A stretch of 37,813 nt of DNA from contig SVUH01000015.1 in assembly GCA_015063335.1 (NCBI GenBank), forward strand, positions 1 to 37,813, in the 5' to 3' direction. The stretch comes from Oscillospiraceae bacterium (lineage in GTDB: Bacteria > Bacillota_A > Clostridia > Oscillospirales > CAG-272). The notes under the pieces were generated by a model, which made no database searches, was not told where the DNA came from, and saw only the letters and a program-made list of their open reading frames with translations. This document shows positions 6,951 through 15,306 of this stretch, in pieces (position 1 is the first letter of the stretch; every line of letters begins with the position of its first letter). The position numbers were made by a program, and so were the translations under genes.

Positions 6951-7985
6951 ATGCAAAAGAATATCAAATTCGTAAGAAAGCTTCCCATTCCCATGGACCT
7001 TAAGGCTCAGTTTCCTCTCAAAAAGGAATTTGCCGAAAAGAAGATCGTCCGCGACAAGGAGATCGAAGACGTGTTTACGGGAGAGTCCGACAAGCTCTTG
7101 CTCATAATAGGCCCCTGCTCGGCAGACAGAGAGGATGCTGTGCTTGACTATATAAGCCGACTTGCAAGGGTTCAGGAAAAGGTTGAAGATAAAATACTGA
7201 TCATTCCGAGAATATACACCAACAAGCCCCGCACGACGGGAGACGGCTACAAGGGCATGCTTCACCAGCCCAACCCAGACAAGACCGAGGACCTGCTTGA
7301 GGGTATCATATCCATTCGCCGTCTTCACACAAGAGCTATCGAGGAAACGGGAATGTTCTGCGCGGACGAGATGCTTTATCCCGAAAATTACAGATATCTT
7401 TCCGATCTGCTCGCCTACGTCGCAGTAGGCGCTCGTTCAAGCGAGAACCAGCAGCACAGACTCGTCGCGAGCGGTATTGATATTCCCGTAGGCATGAAAA
7501 ACCCCACGGGCGGCGATATATCCGTTATGCTCAACTCCATCACCGCCGCTCAGCACCCCCATACCTTCCTCTATCGCGGCTGGGAGTGCGTTTCCTCAGG
7601 CAATCCCCTTACGCACGCAATTCTGCGCGGCTACGTAAATTCGCACGGTGAATCTATGCCAAATTACCATTACGAGGACCTTATCGGGCTTTACAATGAA
7701 TACTCCAAGAGAAATCTCCAAAACGCCGCTGTTATCGTGGACGCAAACCACGCAAACTCGGGCAAGAAGTATCTCGAACAGGGGCGCATTTGCAAGGAGG
7801 TACTTCACTCCTGCCGCCACTCGGGAGACGTAAAGTCCATAGTCAAGGGTTTTATGATCGAAAGCTATATCGAGGACGGAACGCAGAAGATCGGCGAGGG
7901 CACGTACGGAAAGTCTATTACCGACCCCTGCCTCGGCTGGGAAAAGACCGAGCGCCTTATTCTTGACTTGGCTGACCTTGTCTGA
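6951..7985 (+). CDS. 3-deoxy-7-phosphoheptulonate (DAHP) synthase, AroFGH type
   Basis: The 344-residue enzyme condenses phosphoenolpyruvate and erythrose-4-phosphate at the entry to the shikimate pathway. It is the class I-alpha type seen in E. coli AroF/G/H: LLIIGPCSADREDAV, RIYTNKPRTTGDGYKG, LPENYRYLSDLLAYVAVGARSSENQQHR-like central region, KNPTGGDI, DANHANSGK, GFMIESYIEDG and the C-terminal KSITDPCLGWE. I chose the ATG at 6951 because AAAGAGGT lies 6 bp upstream; an in-frame TTG 24 bp earlier has no ribosome site. No downstream partner is co-directional; it converges with azlD across a repeat. Confidence 0.96.
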   Translation: MQKNIKFVRKLPIPMDLKAQFPLKKEFAEKKIVRDKEIEDVFTGESDKLLLIIGPCSADREDAVLDYISRLARVQEKVEDKILIIPRIYTNKPRTTGDGYKGMLHQPNPDKTEDLLEGIISIRRLHTRAIEETGMFCADEMLYPENYRYLSDLLAYVAVGARSSENQQHRLVASGIDIPVGMKNPTGGDISVMLNSITAAQHPHTFLYRGWECVSSGNPLTHAILRGYVNSHGESMPNYHYEDLIGLYNEYSKRNLQNAAVIVDANHANSGKKYLEQGRICKEVLHSCRHSGDVKSIVKGFMIESYIEDGTQKIGEGTYGKSITDPCLGWEKTERLILDLADLV

Positions 7986-7999
7986 GACATGGTTCTCTC

Positions 8000-8250
8000 T
8001 TACTTTTCTTTTACGAAAAAGAAAAGGTAGGCAAAAGAAAACGATACCTTGGTTTGTTCTATACTTTAAATAAACTTTTAAATAAAAAACGAAAGACGGC
8101 GGTACGTAGGGTCCGCCGTCTTTCTACATTAGAAAACGCCAAATAAAATTTTACAAATAAACTTTCCGTCTTTTGCTATGCTCACAAAAACTTTTTATTT
8201 TTAAAGTTTTTTGGCTCCACCTTTTTTCCAAAAAAGGTGGAAAAATCGCA
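8000..8250. repeat. Composite intergenic repeat, copy A (between convergent DAHP synthase and azlD)
   Basis: This 286-bp gap has no gene; nearly all of it is a repeat also present at 33191-33576. In order it holds: an AT-rich hairpin (CTTTTCTTTT / AAAAGAAAAG, 8003-8026); a perfect 12-bp stem GAAAGACGGCGG (8091-8102) / CCGCCGTCTTTC (8113-8124) with loop TACGTAGGGT; the conserved 20-mer TACATTAGAAAACGCCAAAT (8125-8144); the conserved CCGTCTTTTGCTATG (8166-8180); and a terminal hairpin CCACCTTTTTT-CC-AAAAAAGGTGG (8217-8240). Part of it may act as a two-way transcription terminator. Confidence 0.85.
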
Positions 8251-8271
8251 TCTTCGCGTCCCCGCATCTCC

Positions 8272-8607
8272 TCAAAACAAATTCAAAATAAACGTCGGAG
8301 GATTTGTGAAAAGCTCGATGACGAAGACAATGACGCAGGCGGACACGGCGGTGAAGAACAAGCCTTTTCCGAAGTATGCGAGGAGCATAGCCGCCACGAG
8401 CGCGACTGCCGCCGCTATCGGCGACTGAGTTGCGGAGAGAATTGCGGGAAAGGTCATAACCGCGAGAGTTACGTACGGAACATAATACAAAAACGACTTG
8501 ACCGTTTTGTTTTTGATCTCCTTGCGTATAAGCGTTAGGGGCAAAACTCTTATAAGGTACGTCACGCCCGCCATGCATGCAATATAAATAAATACGTTAT
8601 GCTCCAT
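8272..8607 (-). CDS. azlD: AzlD family branched-chain amino acid exporter small subunit
   Basis: The 111-residue, highly hydrophobic protein has about four membrane helices and the AzlD phrase ACMAGVTYLIRVLPLTLIRKEIKN near the N terminus, followed by FLYYVPYVTLAVMTFPAIL. With AzlC it forms a two-subunit exporter of branched-chain amino acids and analogues. The start overlaps the azlC stop by 11 bp and its AAAGGAGG site lies inside azlC, so the pair is coupled. Confidence 0.93.
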   Translation of the reverse strand: MEHNVFIYIACMAGVTYLIRVLPLTLIRKEIKNKTVKSFLYYVPYVTLAVMTFPAILSATQSPIAAAVALVAAMLLAYFGKGLFFTAVSACVIVFVIELFTNPPTFILNLF

Positions 8608-9310
8608 GCTCGTCCTCCTTTACGGGAACGACGATCGCCGCGATCAACGAGATAACGACCGTAAGCAGGATAATGCGGATTCCCTCGGAAATGTCCTTGA
8701 CGTAGGGTATATATTCAAGAGCCAAGCTCGACACAAAGCTTATTCCCACAAGCGCCATTACCTTTTTGTTCCTCTTTGACTCGGGCACGAAAACGGAAAT
8801 AAACATGCCGTAGAGTCCAACGGCAAGGGCGCTTAGCAGTCTTGCAGGAAGAACATCGCCAAGCATCGCGCCGACAAACGTACCGCTCGTCCAGCCCGAC
8901 GTTGCCACAACAAAGGCTCCGAGGGGAAAATAGGGAGAAAGCTTGCCATCAACTGCGATCGATACGCCGAATATCTCGTCGGTGACGGTAAAGCCGAGCA
9001 AAAGACGCTCCCACCACCGAGTCCTGCTGTCAAGCTTTTGCGACAAAGACGCGGACATAAGCAAATATCTTGCGTTTGCAACCGCCTCCATAAGCGCGAC
9101 CTCAACGTATGACGCACCCACGGCTATAAGCGCAAAGCCCACGTATTCACCCGCAGACGCGTTTATGAGAAAGCTCGTAAGCGCTGCCTGCCACGACGCA
9201 ATTCCCGCGCCCTTAGCCGAAATGCCAAGAGCGATCGCCACGGCGAAGTATCCAAGGCATATCGGTATTCCCGCTCTCATTCCGAGCAAAAACCATTGCC
9301 GTCTGTTCAT
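8597..9310 (-). CDS. azlC: AzlC family branched-chain amino acid exporter large subunit
   Basis: The 237-residue membrane protein matches AzlC: GMRAGIPICLGYFAVAIALGISAKGAG, then FINASAGEYVGFALIAVGASY-like helices, ARYLLMSASLSQKL, and FTVTDEIFGVS. These are the conserved phrases of the family, which exports branched-chain amino acids together with AzlD. I chose the ATG at 9310, which has AAGGAG 9 bp upstream, over a TTG at 9346 that would add 12 residues without a ribosome site. Confidence 0.93.
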   Translation of the reverse strand: MNRRQWFLLGMRAGIPICLGYFAVAIALGISAKGAGIASWQAALTSFLINASAGEYVGFALIAVGASYVEVALMEAVANARYLLMSASLSQKLDSRTRWWERLLLGFTVTDEIFGVSIAVDGKLSPYFPLGAFVVATSGWTSGTFVGAMLGDVLPARLLSALAVGLYGMFISVFVPESKRNKKVMALVGISFVSSLALEYIPYVKDISEGIRIILLTVVISLIAAIVVPVKEDEHGA

Positions 9311-9360
9311 GCCACCGTCTCCTTTCTTGATTCTAAATAATCTCAATTAAAACATCAAGC

Positions 9361-9389
9361 AGTATATCACAATTAAGACGTTTTGTAAA
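9361..9389 (-). promoter_or_regulatory. Promoter for azlCD
   Basis: Minus-strand TTTACA, 17 bp, TATACT, about 50 bp before the azlC ATG. Confidence 0.6.
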
Positions 9390-9468
9390 GGGATTGCGGC
9401 AAGAATTGATAAAAAGTTGCCAAAAAAGCTTTAAATTTCACTTTTTTTCGAAAAAATTTTGAAATTTA

Positions 9469-9497
9469 TTGACTTGCACTCCAAAAAAGTATATAAT
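9469..9497 (+). promoter_or_regulatory. Promoter for the 82-aa membrane protein
   Basis: TTGACT, 17 bp, perfect TATAAT, with an AAAGGAG ribosome site (9518-9524) 7 bp before the ATG; the predicted leader is under 30 nt. Confidence 0.8.
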
Positions 9498-9531
9498 TTA
9501 ACTGTAAAGAACACATGAAAGGAGATTTATC

Positions 9532-9780
9532 ATGGAAGTAATTCAAAAGATTCTTGACGTTTTCGAGGGGCTTCCCAAGATAGTAAAAATTCTCGCTCTT
9601 ATTATTTTGGCAGAGCTCGTTGTTCCTGGGTACAGAGTTCTTCGTTACATACTTAACAAGAACACTACGACGCTTGTCGTAGGTGTGGTATGCATCATTC
9701 CGATAGTTGCCTTTATCGTCGGAGTTATCGATGCTCTCTCGGAATACAACAACGACAAGGTTACCTTTTACGTTGACTAA
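9532..9780 (+). CDS. Small membrane protein of unknown function (82 aa)
   Basis: I do not recognise a family. The product has two hydrophobic segments, about residues 18-36 and 47-67, and a charged C-terminal tail ending in YVD, so it is probably a two-helix inner-membrane protein. It is a self-contained single-gene unit: a strong consensus promoter, a good ribosome site and a hairpin terminator immediately after the stop. This suggests high and constitutive expression. It lies divergent from azlC and convergent with ddh, with no operon partner to hint at function. Confidence 0.8.
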   Translation: MEVIQKILDVFEGLPKIVKILALIILAELVVPGYRVLRYILNKNTTTLVVGVVCIIPIVAFIVGVIDALSEYNNDKVTFYVD

Positions 9781-9786
9781 AAGAAG

Positions 9787-9824
9787 AAAAAGCTCAACTG
9801 CGTTATCAGCAGTTGGGCTTTTTT
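9787..9824 (+). terminator. Rho-independent terminator
   Basis: AAAAAGCTCAACTGC (9787-9801) pairs with GCAGTTGGGCTTTTTT (9809-9824), with one G-T pair and a following T-rich run. A-rich and T-rich flanks make it usable from both sides, so it may also serve ddh. Confidence 0.9.
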
Positions 9825-9841
9825 CTTTTATACTTATATAA

Positions 9842-10828
9842 TTACAGCAGTCTGCGGCGAAGCTCGTCGGCACTCTCTGCCGAGAGAAGTGCGGGGGGAA
9901 CGTCAAGGACCGTCTTGCAGCCCCTCTCACCGCGAGCGTTAAGCCTTACAGCCGCTCTTGCATACGCAACGAGCACCGATGCCGTAAACTCGGGGTTTGA
10001 ATCAAGCTTTAAGCTATACTCAATAACGTGCGAGTGCTCTCTCTCGATTCCCGTTCTGCCCGTCCTTATAACGAAGCCGCCGTGCGGTATGCCGCCGTGA
10101 TCGCGGTCAAGCTCTTCCTTTGTGATAAAATGAACTATCGTATCGTAGTCCGCAAAATAGTTGGGCATCGTCTTTATCTCGTTTTCAATTCTCGAAAGAT
10201 CAGCGCCCTCATTCGCAACGACAAAGCACTCTCTTATATGCTTCTGTCTTGCACTAAGCTCAGGGCATGCGCCGCTTCTCACCGCTTCAAGCGCCTCGTC
10301 AACGGGAATGGTGTACTGCTTTGCGTCAAGCACTCCGTCGATGCGTCTTATTGCGTCCGAATGTCCTTGGCTTACTCCCTTTCCCCAGAAAGTATAGTCC
10401 TTTCCGTCGGGAAGCACCGCTCCCGCGTAAAGTCTGTTAAGAGAGAACATACCGGGGTCCCAGCCAACCGAAATTACGGCAACCTTTCCCGACTCAGCCG
10501 CCGCCTTGTCAACGGCAGAAAAGTGCTCGGGAATTTTCGCGTGGGTGTCAAAGCTGTCGACCACGTTAAAAAGTCTTGCCATGTTGGGAGTCTGCACAGG
10601 CAGGTCGGTAGCGCTTCCGCCGCACATTATCATAACGTCTATGTCGTTTACGTGCTCCGCGGCAGAGTCCGCGCAATATACGGGCACGCCCTCGGTCTTT
10701 ATTTTAACGGTTTCGGGCGCACGGCGGGTAAAAACTGCGGCAAGCGTAAGGTCGTCGTTCTGTCTTATAGCCGCCTCAATACCGCGTCCGAGATTTCCGT
10801 AACCGAAAATTCCTATCCTGATACTCAT
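9842..10828 (-). CDS. ddh: meso-Diaminopimelate D-dehydrogenase
   Basis: The 328-residue protein reads as NADPH-dependent Ddh. It makes meso-diaminopimelate in one step from tetrahydrodipicolinate, for lysine and peptidoglycan. It has the N-terminal Rossmann motif GIFGYGNLGRGIE, then VFTRR, MIMCGGSATDLPVQTP, NVVDSFDTHAKIPEH, VISVGWDPGMFSLNR and the substrate segment WGKGVSQGHSDAIRRIDGV. Length is standard for the family. It is a monocistronic gene with its own promoter at 10862-10890. Confidence 0.96.
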   Translation of the reverse strand: MSIRIGIFGYGNLGRGIEAAIRQNDDLTLAAVFTRRAPETVKIKTEGVPVYCADSAAEHVNDIDVMIMCGGSATDLPVQTPNMARLFNVVDSFDTHAKIPEHFSAVDKAAAESGKVAVISVGWDPGMFSLNRLYAGAVLPDGKDYTFWGKGVSQGHSDAIRRIDGVLDAKQYTIPVDEALEAVRSGACPELSARQKHIRECFVVANEGADLSRIENEIKTMPNYFADYDTIVHFITKEELDRDHGGIPHGGFVIRTGRTGIEREHSHVIEYSLKLDSNPEFTASVLVAYARAAVRLNARGERGCKTVLDVPPALLSAESADELRRRLL

Positions 10829-10861
10829 ATTTATACCTCCGCAGAGTGAAAATTCGGTATA

Positions 10862-10890
10862 ATTATAGCACAGTTTTTTCCCTTTTTCAA
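10862..10890 (-). promoter_or_regulatory. Promoter for ddh
   Basis: Minus-strand TTGAAA, 17 bp, TATAAT, with an extended TGC before the -10. Confidence 0.75.
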
Positions 10891-10907
10891 TAGATTTTTT
10901 AACTTTT

Positions 10908-11504
10908 TTAAAGTGCGGTCACATCGTCAAGTCCCGTCATTACCGCAAATATTCCCTCTGCGTTGTATATAGCCTCGGCAGACTCCTCAAGAGGCACGTC
11001 AAGCGAGACTCCCATTATGTGTAATACACGCAGCGACGCAAACGGATAGGAGGAAAGCGGACGGTCAAGCGCGTTGTCGCTGTTGGCGCTGACAAGTATC
11101 TCGTTTCCGTTAAATCCCGTAATCAATAGCGTGTGATAAAAATCGCCCTCGGCGTTTGCAAGCTGTACCACGTCGCCAAGCTCCACCTGCTGGCGGTTTC
11201 TCGCCTCTATCGCAAAGGGCCCCTCGGACTCTCTGCCCGCAAAATCTCCGCTACCCGTCAGAAAATCGTAAAGCTGCTCAACTCCCGACCACGCAGGCGC
11301 TCTGTCGTCAACGGAGCGGTAGTACCACCCGAATGTGGGGGTAAAATCCATAATACCGCTCCCCGCGAAAAGAGATTGTGACACAAAGTTGGTGCAGTTT
11401 CCGCCTCCCCCCGTAAAGTCAACGAAAAGCGGATTTCTCGAAAGCGCCCACTTCTTTGCGTATTCTACCGCGTACTGCCTGTTGTAGGGTATCCGTATGA
11501 TCAT
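10908..11504 (-). CDS. Amidase_6 (putative amidase, papain-like) domain protein
   Basis: The 198-residue product starts with the family hallmark YNRQYAVEYAKKWAL and continues to GGGGNCTNFVSQSLF, which contains the predicted nucleophilic Cys at about residue 37 (more often GGDCTNF in relatives). Later segments FYHTLLITGFNG (candidate catalytic His) and LVSANSDNALDRPLSSY fit the Amidase_6 core. The family belongs to the NlpC/P60-like cysteine peptidases and is thought to act on wall peptides or cyclic amides. Here the domain stands alone, with no signal peptide or wall-binding module, so a cytoplasmic role or non-classical export is possible. RBS is AGGAGG. Confidence 0.88.
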   Translation of the reverse strand: MIIRIPYNRQYAVEYAKKWALSRNPLFVDFTGGGGNCTNFVSQSLFAGSGIMDFTPTFGWYYRSVDDRAPAWSGVEQLYDFLTGSGDFAGRESEGPFAIEARNRQQVELGDVVQLANAEGDFYHTLLITGFNGNEILVSANSDNALDRPLSSYPFASLRVLHIMGVSLDVPLEESAEAIYNAEGIFAVMTGLDDVTAL

Positions 11505-11533
11505 ATCTGCCTCCTAAAAAGTATTTCTTTTTA

Positions 11534-11584
11534 AGTATATGCGCAGAAATCCCTCTTGAACAATATTATATTTTATGATATAAT
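11534..11584. promoter_or_regulatory. Divergent promoters with overlapping -35 elements
   Basis: Rightward: TTGAAC (11556-11561), 17 bp, TATAAT (11579-11584) with an extended TGA before it, serving the nuclease pair. Leftward: TTGTTC (complement of 11558-11563), 18 bp, TATACT (complement of 11534-11539), serving the Amidase_6 gene. The -35 boxes share four bases, so the two polymerases should exclude each other. Confidence 0.6.
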
Positions 11585-11618
11585 AAAATATAACCATATA
11601 ATAAAAGCGAGGAAAGCC

Positions 11619-12731
11619 ATGAAATTTCTTCACACAGCAGACCTGCATCTTGACAGTGCCTTTTGCAGCTCGTCGGGAACAGATGCGTCTGCCCGCAGAC
11701 AAAACCAGCGGCAAACACTAAAAAGAATATTTGAGCTCGCAAAAAGCGAGAGCTGCGACATGGTGCTCATATCGGGTGATCTTTTCGACAGCGGATTCGT
11801 TTTCCCCGAAACAAAGGAGCTTTGCATAAAGCTCTTCCGGGATTTTGGCGCGCCCGTAATAATCGCTCCGGGAAATCACGATCCGTTCTCGGCAAGCTCC
11901 TTCTACAAAACGGCAACGCTCCCCGAAAACGTGCACGTTTTCTCGTCGCAGACGCTCGAGCAGATAGACTACCCACAGCTCATGACCACCGTGGCGGGAT
12001 ATGCCTTTACGTCGGCAAGTCTCCCCGAGTCTCCGCTTGCCTCGGCAGGCCCTGCTCCGCATGAGGAAATATACCTTCTCTGCGCTCACGCTGACCTTGA
12101 CACGCCCACCTCGCGCTATGCGCCTCTCACGAGTTCTGATGTAAACAGATTCGGCTTTGACTACGCGGCGCTCGGTCACGTACATAACCCCGGGAGTACC
12201 CCCGAGCACATACGCTACTGCGGCTTCCCCGAGGGAAGAAGCTTTGACGAGCTCGGTGACGGATACGTGCTCACCGTAGAGATCTCTCCCGACGCGTCGC
12301 CCGTTGTAACCTCTCATAAAATTTCAAACGAGAGATATCTTTGGGAAGAGCTTTCGCTCGATGGCATCTCGTCCGAGTCGGAGGCGTGCCGCGTGATAGA
12401 TACCGCCATCGAGGCGGTAAGCGGCGAGCCTACGCACCTGCGCCTTGACCTGGTGGGAACACTTCCCTCCGACGTGCTCCCCGACCTTGCGGCGATAGGA
12501 CACGCATGTGCCGACAAGGTGCGCTCTCTTGATATTCGTGACAACACGCTGTGCTTGCCCGAAAAGGGGCATCTTGAAAAGGACACCACGCTTCGCGGAG
12601 AGTTTTATCGCTCGCTGCTCCCACGTCTTATGAGCGAGGATACAGATGAGCGCAGACTTGCTCTGCGCGCCTTAAAGATAGGACTTGCCGCCATTGACGG
12701 CAAGGATTTCACCAACGGAGGCATCAAATGA
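11619..12731 (+). CDS. SbcD/YhaO-like DNA repair exonuclease
   Basis: The 370-residue metallophosphoesterase has the Mre11/SbcD motifs in order: FLHTADLHLDSAF, VLISGDLFDSG, IAPGNHDPF, CAHADL, and YAALGHVHNPG. It should be the Mn-dependent nuclease partner of the following ATPase. The length and the ADLHLDSAF form resemble the YhaO branch rather than classical SbcD. The ATG at 11619 was chosen over an upstream TTG because GAGG lies 6 bp before it. It overlaps the next gene by four bases (ATGA). Confidence 0.92.
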   Translation: MKFLHTADLHLDSAFCSSSGTDASARRQNQRQTLKRIFELAKSESCDMVLISGDLFDSGFVFPETKELCIKLFRDFGAPVIIAPGNHDPFSASSFYKTATLPENVHVFSSQTLEQIDYPQLMTTVAGYAFTSASLPESPLASAGPAPHEEIYLLCAHADLDTPTSRYAPLTSSDVNRFGFDYAALGHVHNPGSTPEHIRYCGFPEGRSFDELGDGYVLTVEISPDASPVVTSHKISNERYLWEELSLDGISSESEACRVIDTAIEAVSGEPTHLRLDLVGTLPSDVLPDLAAIGHACADKVRSLDIRDNTLCLPEKGHLEKDTTLRGEFYRSLLPRLMSEDTDERRLALRALKIGLAAIDGKDFTNGGIK

Positions 12732-15007
12732 AAATACTTGAGCTTAACATAGTAGAATTCGGTTGCCTGCGCGATAAAAAAATGACGCTTGGCGACACGC
12801 TTAATATAATAAGCGGAGATAACGAATCAGGAAAGAGCACCGTCATGCTCTTTATCCGCTTTATGCTCTATGGGCTTCCCGCCCGCCGCTCTGCGCGCTC
12901 GTCCGACAGAGATCGCGCCCTTAGCTGGGAAAGCAAGCGTGCCGCAGGCACTATGCTCGTCGAATCGGGCGGTAAGCGGTATCTTATCGAGCGACGCGCC
13001 GTATCGTCCGGCGCAAAGCTTAACGAATCGTTAAAGCTTACTGACCTTGCTACGGGTGAGCAAATAAATGCCGCACCCGGAGAGTACATTCTCGGCGTTC
13101 CGTCCGAGGTATTTGATAACAGCTGCTTTATAGAACAGATGAAGGCGGGGGTTATAAACCGCGCTGAGACCGCAAGCGCCATAGAAAACATGCTTGCCTC
13201 CGCGGACGAAAGCATCGACGTGTCTGACATTCTTGACCGCCTTGACAAGGTTCGCAAGGAATACAAGCACAACCGCGGCGACGGCGGAAAAATATACGAG
13301 ACAGAGCAAAAAATAACGACACTGCGAATCAAGGAACGCACCTTGACCGAAAAATACACCTCATATGCCGAGCAGTCCGCGGAGCTTACACGAAAGAGTG
13401 CTACCCTTGAACAAATAAACACCTCGCGCGAAAAATCCAAGGAGAAAGCCGAGCAGATAGCAAAGGGGCAGATCCTCATTCGTTTTGCGGCGCTTGACGA
13501 GAAAAAAACGGAGCTTGAAAACAAGCAAGCCGAGCTTGATTCCCTCTCCGCGTCCGTCACAAAGGACGGCTTTACTCCCGACACGTCTTATGCTGCCGCT
13601 TTGCGTAGCGGAGCGCGCGACTTAAAGGAATCAATGTACAAGTACGCAACTCTCTCAAGCAACTACCGCAAGGCGAGTGAGGAAAGTGTGCTTGATACAC
13701 GTCTTTGCGAGCTTGGCGAGCGCATTGAGGTCACAGGCGGAAAGGCAAGCTACCTTTCGGGAGCGCTGAAAAAGAGCGCAAGTGCAAAGGCGTTTAACAC
13801 CGTCGGCGGTGTTCTGATCAGTCTGTCAGTCCCTTGCGCGCTTGCTATAATTGCTTTGCGTACAATGCCGATAATACCTATCGTGATTACAGCTCTTACG
13901 GCTGTGCTTATAGCCGCAGGAATTGCTCTTTTTGCATCAGCCGCAAAGGCGAATAAGGCTGTAAGGAGTCTGCTTTCAGAGCTTGGCGTCTCCCTCTCCG
14001 AGGCGGACGGATATGCGGACAAGTGTCTGTCTGAGCTATCTAAGAAGCGCGAGCACGAGCAGTCGTTGATTGCGGCAAAGGCGCTATGCCAAAGCGCAGA
14101 CGAGGACGTACTGCGCTACCGAGCAAGACTCTCGCAGCTTCTTCTGAAAACGGCATCTGCTGTGTCCGACGACAACGACGAAATGATCAACGAGGCTATG
14201 GCAGAAGCAAGAAACACAGAAGCGTTTTGCCAAAAGTACAACGAGCTTTCGGGCGAGATACTCGCCCTGCGGGCAGTAATAAAGAACGAGAGCAACACTC
14301 TTGCCGCTTACGACAGAGACACGCTTCGTCAGTCGGTAGACCTCGACCTCTCTACGATCACTCCAGCTCTTATAGCGTCAGTAAAAAAGGCATACGACTT
14401 TGACGAGCAGAGATATTCAATTCTCGCAGGTCAGGTCAGCCACCTGCGCGAAAACGTTGCGGCTCTGCGCGGCGGGCTTTCACAGACGCCTACGGAGATC
14501 GCGGACGAGATACGCGCCCTTGAGGAAAAGCTGGAAAGAGACAGCGCCTATTATTCCGCACTCGCGCTTGCAAAGACTCACATTGAAGCGGCAAGCATAT
14601 CTATGAGCGGAAACGTAACTCCCGAGATAAGCCGTCAGGCAGGCGAGCTGTTGAGCACGCTCTCGGGCGGCAAGCACGCATTCATGCAGACTACGAAAAA
14701 CCTCGACCTCTCAATTGAGCAGGGCGGCTTTACCGCAAACATAGATCAGTTCAGCGGCGGCACGCAGGACGCGGCGTATATCTGTTTAAGGATCGCGCTC
14801 ATGCTACGTCTTTTCGGCGCTGAAATTCCGCCGCTTCTTCTCGACGAGTCGCTCTGCCAGATGGACGACACGCGCGCAAAGAATATGCTCACGGCGCTCT
14901 CAAAAATAGCTTCAACGACCACGCAGTGCATAATATTTACCTGCCACTCGCGCGAGAAGCGCGCCTGCGACGAGCTTGGAATTGACGTTACTCACATCGA
15001 AATGTAA
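12728..15007 (+). CDS. YhaN/SbcC-like AAA ATPase with internal membrane segment
   Basis: The 759-residue partner of the nuclease has an N-terminal Walker A segment (SGDNESGKSTVML, around residue 30-42). Two Arg/Lys/Glu-rich coiled-coil stretches flank a central hydrophobic hairpin (about residues 360-400). A C-terminal ABC-type signature FSGGTQDAAYICLRIAL is followed by Walker B PLLLDESLCQMDD and an H-loop-like TCHSRE. This is the YhaN architecture, in which the SMC/Rad50-like coil carries two membrane helices, so the DNA-processing complex may sit at the membrane. YhaN proteins I know are larger (about 960 residues), so the coil here is short. It is coupled to the nuclease by ATGA. Confidence 0.9.
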   Translation: MKILELNIVEFGCLRDKKMTLGDTLNIISGDNESGKSTVMLFIRFMLYGLPARRSARSSDRDRALSWESKRAAGTMLVESGGKRYLIERRAVSSGAKLNESLKLTDLATGEQINAAPGEYILGVPSEVFDNSCFIEQMKAGVINRAETASAIENMLASADESIDVSDILDRLDKVRKEYKHNRGDGGKIYETEQKITTLRIKERTLTEKYTSYAEQSAELTRKSATLEQINTSREKSKEKAEQIAKGQILIRFAALDEKKTELENKQAELDSLSASVTKDGFTPDTSYAAALRSGARDLKESMYKYATLSSNYRKASEESVLDTRLCELGERIEVTGGKASYLSGALKKSASAKAFNTVGGVLISLSVPCALAIIALRTMPIIPIVITALTAVLIAAGIALFASAAKANKAVRSLLSELGVSLSEADGYADKCLSELSKKREHEQSLIAAKALCQSADEDVLRYRARLSQLLLKTASAVSDDNDEMINEAMAEARNTEAFCQKYNELSGEILALRAVIKNESNTLAAYDRDTLRQSVDLDLSTITPALIASVKKAYDFDEQRYSILAGQVSHLRENVAALRGGLSQTPTEIADEIRALEEKLERDSAYYSALALAKTHIEAASISMSGNVTPEISRQAGELLSTLSGGKHAFMQTTKNLDLSIEQGGFTANIDQFSGGTQDAAYICLRIALMLRLFGAEIPPLLLDESLCQMDDTRAKNMLTALSKIASTTTQCIIFTCHSREKRACDELGIDVTHIEM

Positions 15008-15035
15008 GCTTTCGTAAAAAGCGGAAAGGATCTTT

Positions 15036-15200
15036 ATGGAACCAAAGGACTACACCGTAGTGCGCATTGAGGGAGAATATGCGATCTTGAAGGATATCGT
15101 CTCCTCAGAGGAGCTGTTTATCGCAATGGCTCTGCTTCCCCTCGGTATAGACGTCGGAACGCGGCTGCACTACGAAATGCTTGAATACACCGTGGTTTAA
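15036..15200 (+). CDS. Small acidic protein of unknown function (54 aa), possibly DUF3006-like
   Basis: A short frame follows the ATPase gene by 28 bp, with GGAAAGGA upstream of the ATG. The product starts MEPKDYTVVRIEGEYAIL and contains LLPLGIDVGTRLHYE before ending YTVV. The pattern of an N-terminal R(I/F)EG(E/D)YA(I/V)L followed by a late PxGxxxGxxL is similar to small DUF3006-like beta-barrel proteins of Clostridia, but I hold this loosely. It probably shares the nuclease-ATPase transcript. Function is unknown. Confidence 0.65.
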   Translation: MEPKDYTVVRIEGEYAILKDIVSSEELFIAMALLPLGIDVGTRLHYEMLEYTVV

Positions 15201-15241
15201 CACACATTATAGTAAATATCCGTATTGTAAAAATTTAATTA

Positions 15242-15270
15242 TTGACAAAGGGAAGAATAAGTCTTATAAT
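15242..15270 (+). promoter_or_regulatory. Perfect-consensus promoter for the DUF1858 gene
   Basis: Exact TTGACA, 17 bp, exact TATAAT, followed by an ideal AAGGAGG ribosome site 7 bp before the ATG. This is one of the strongest-looking expression signals in the window. Confidence 0.9.
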
Positions 15271-15306
15271 ATATATATAATAATAGTATTCATAAGGAGG
15301 TAAATT

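Noticed and set aside
8173..8538. Frames on both strands within copy A of the intergenic repeat and azlD
   Set aside because: Composition is that of repeat and antisense DNA; the copy at 33.2 kb does not keep any frame.
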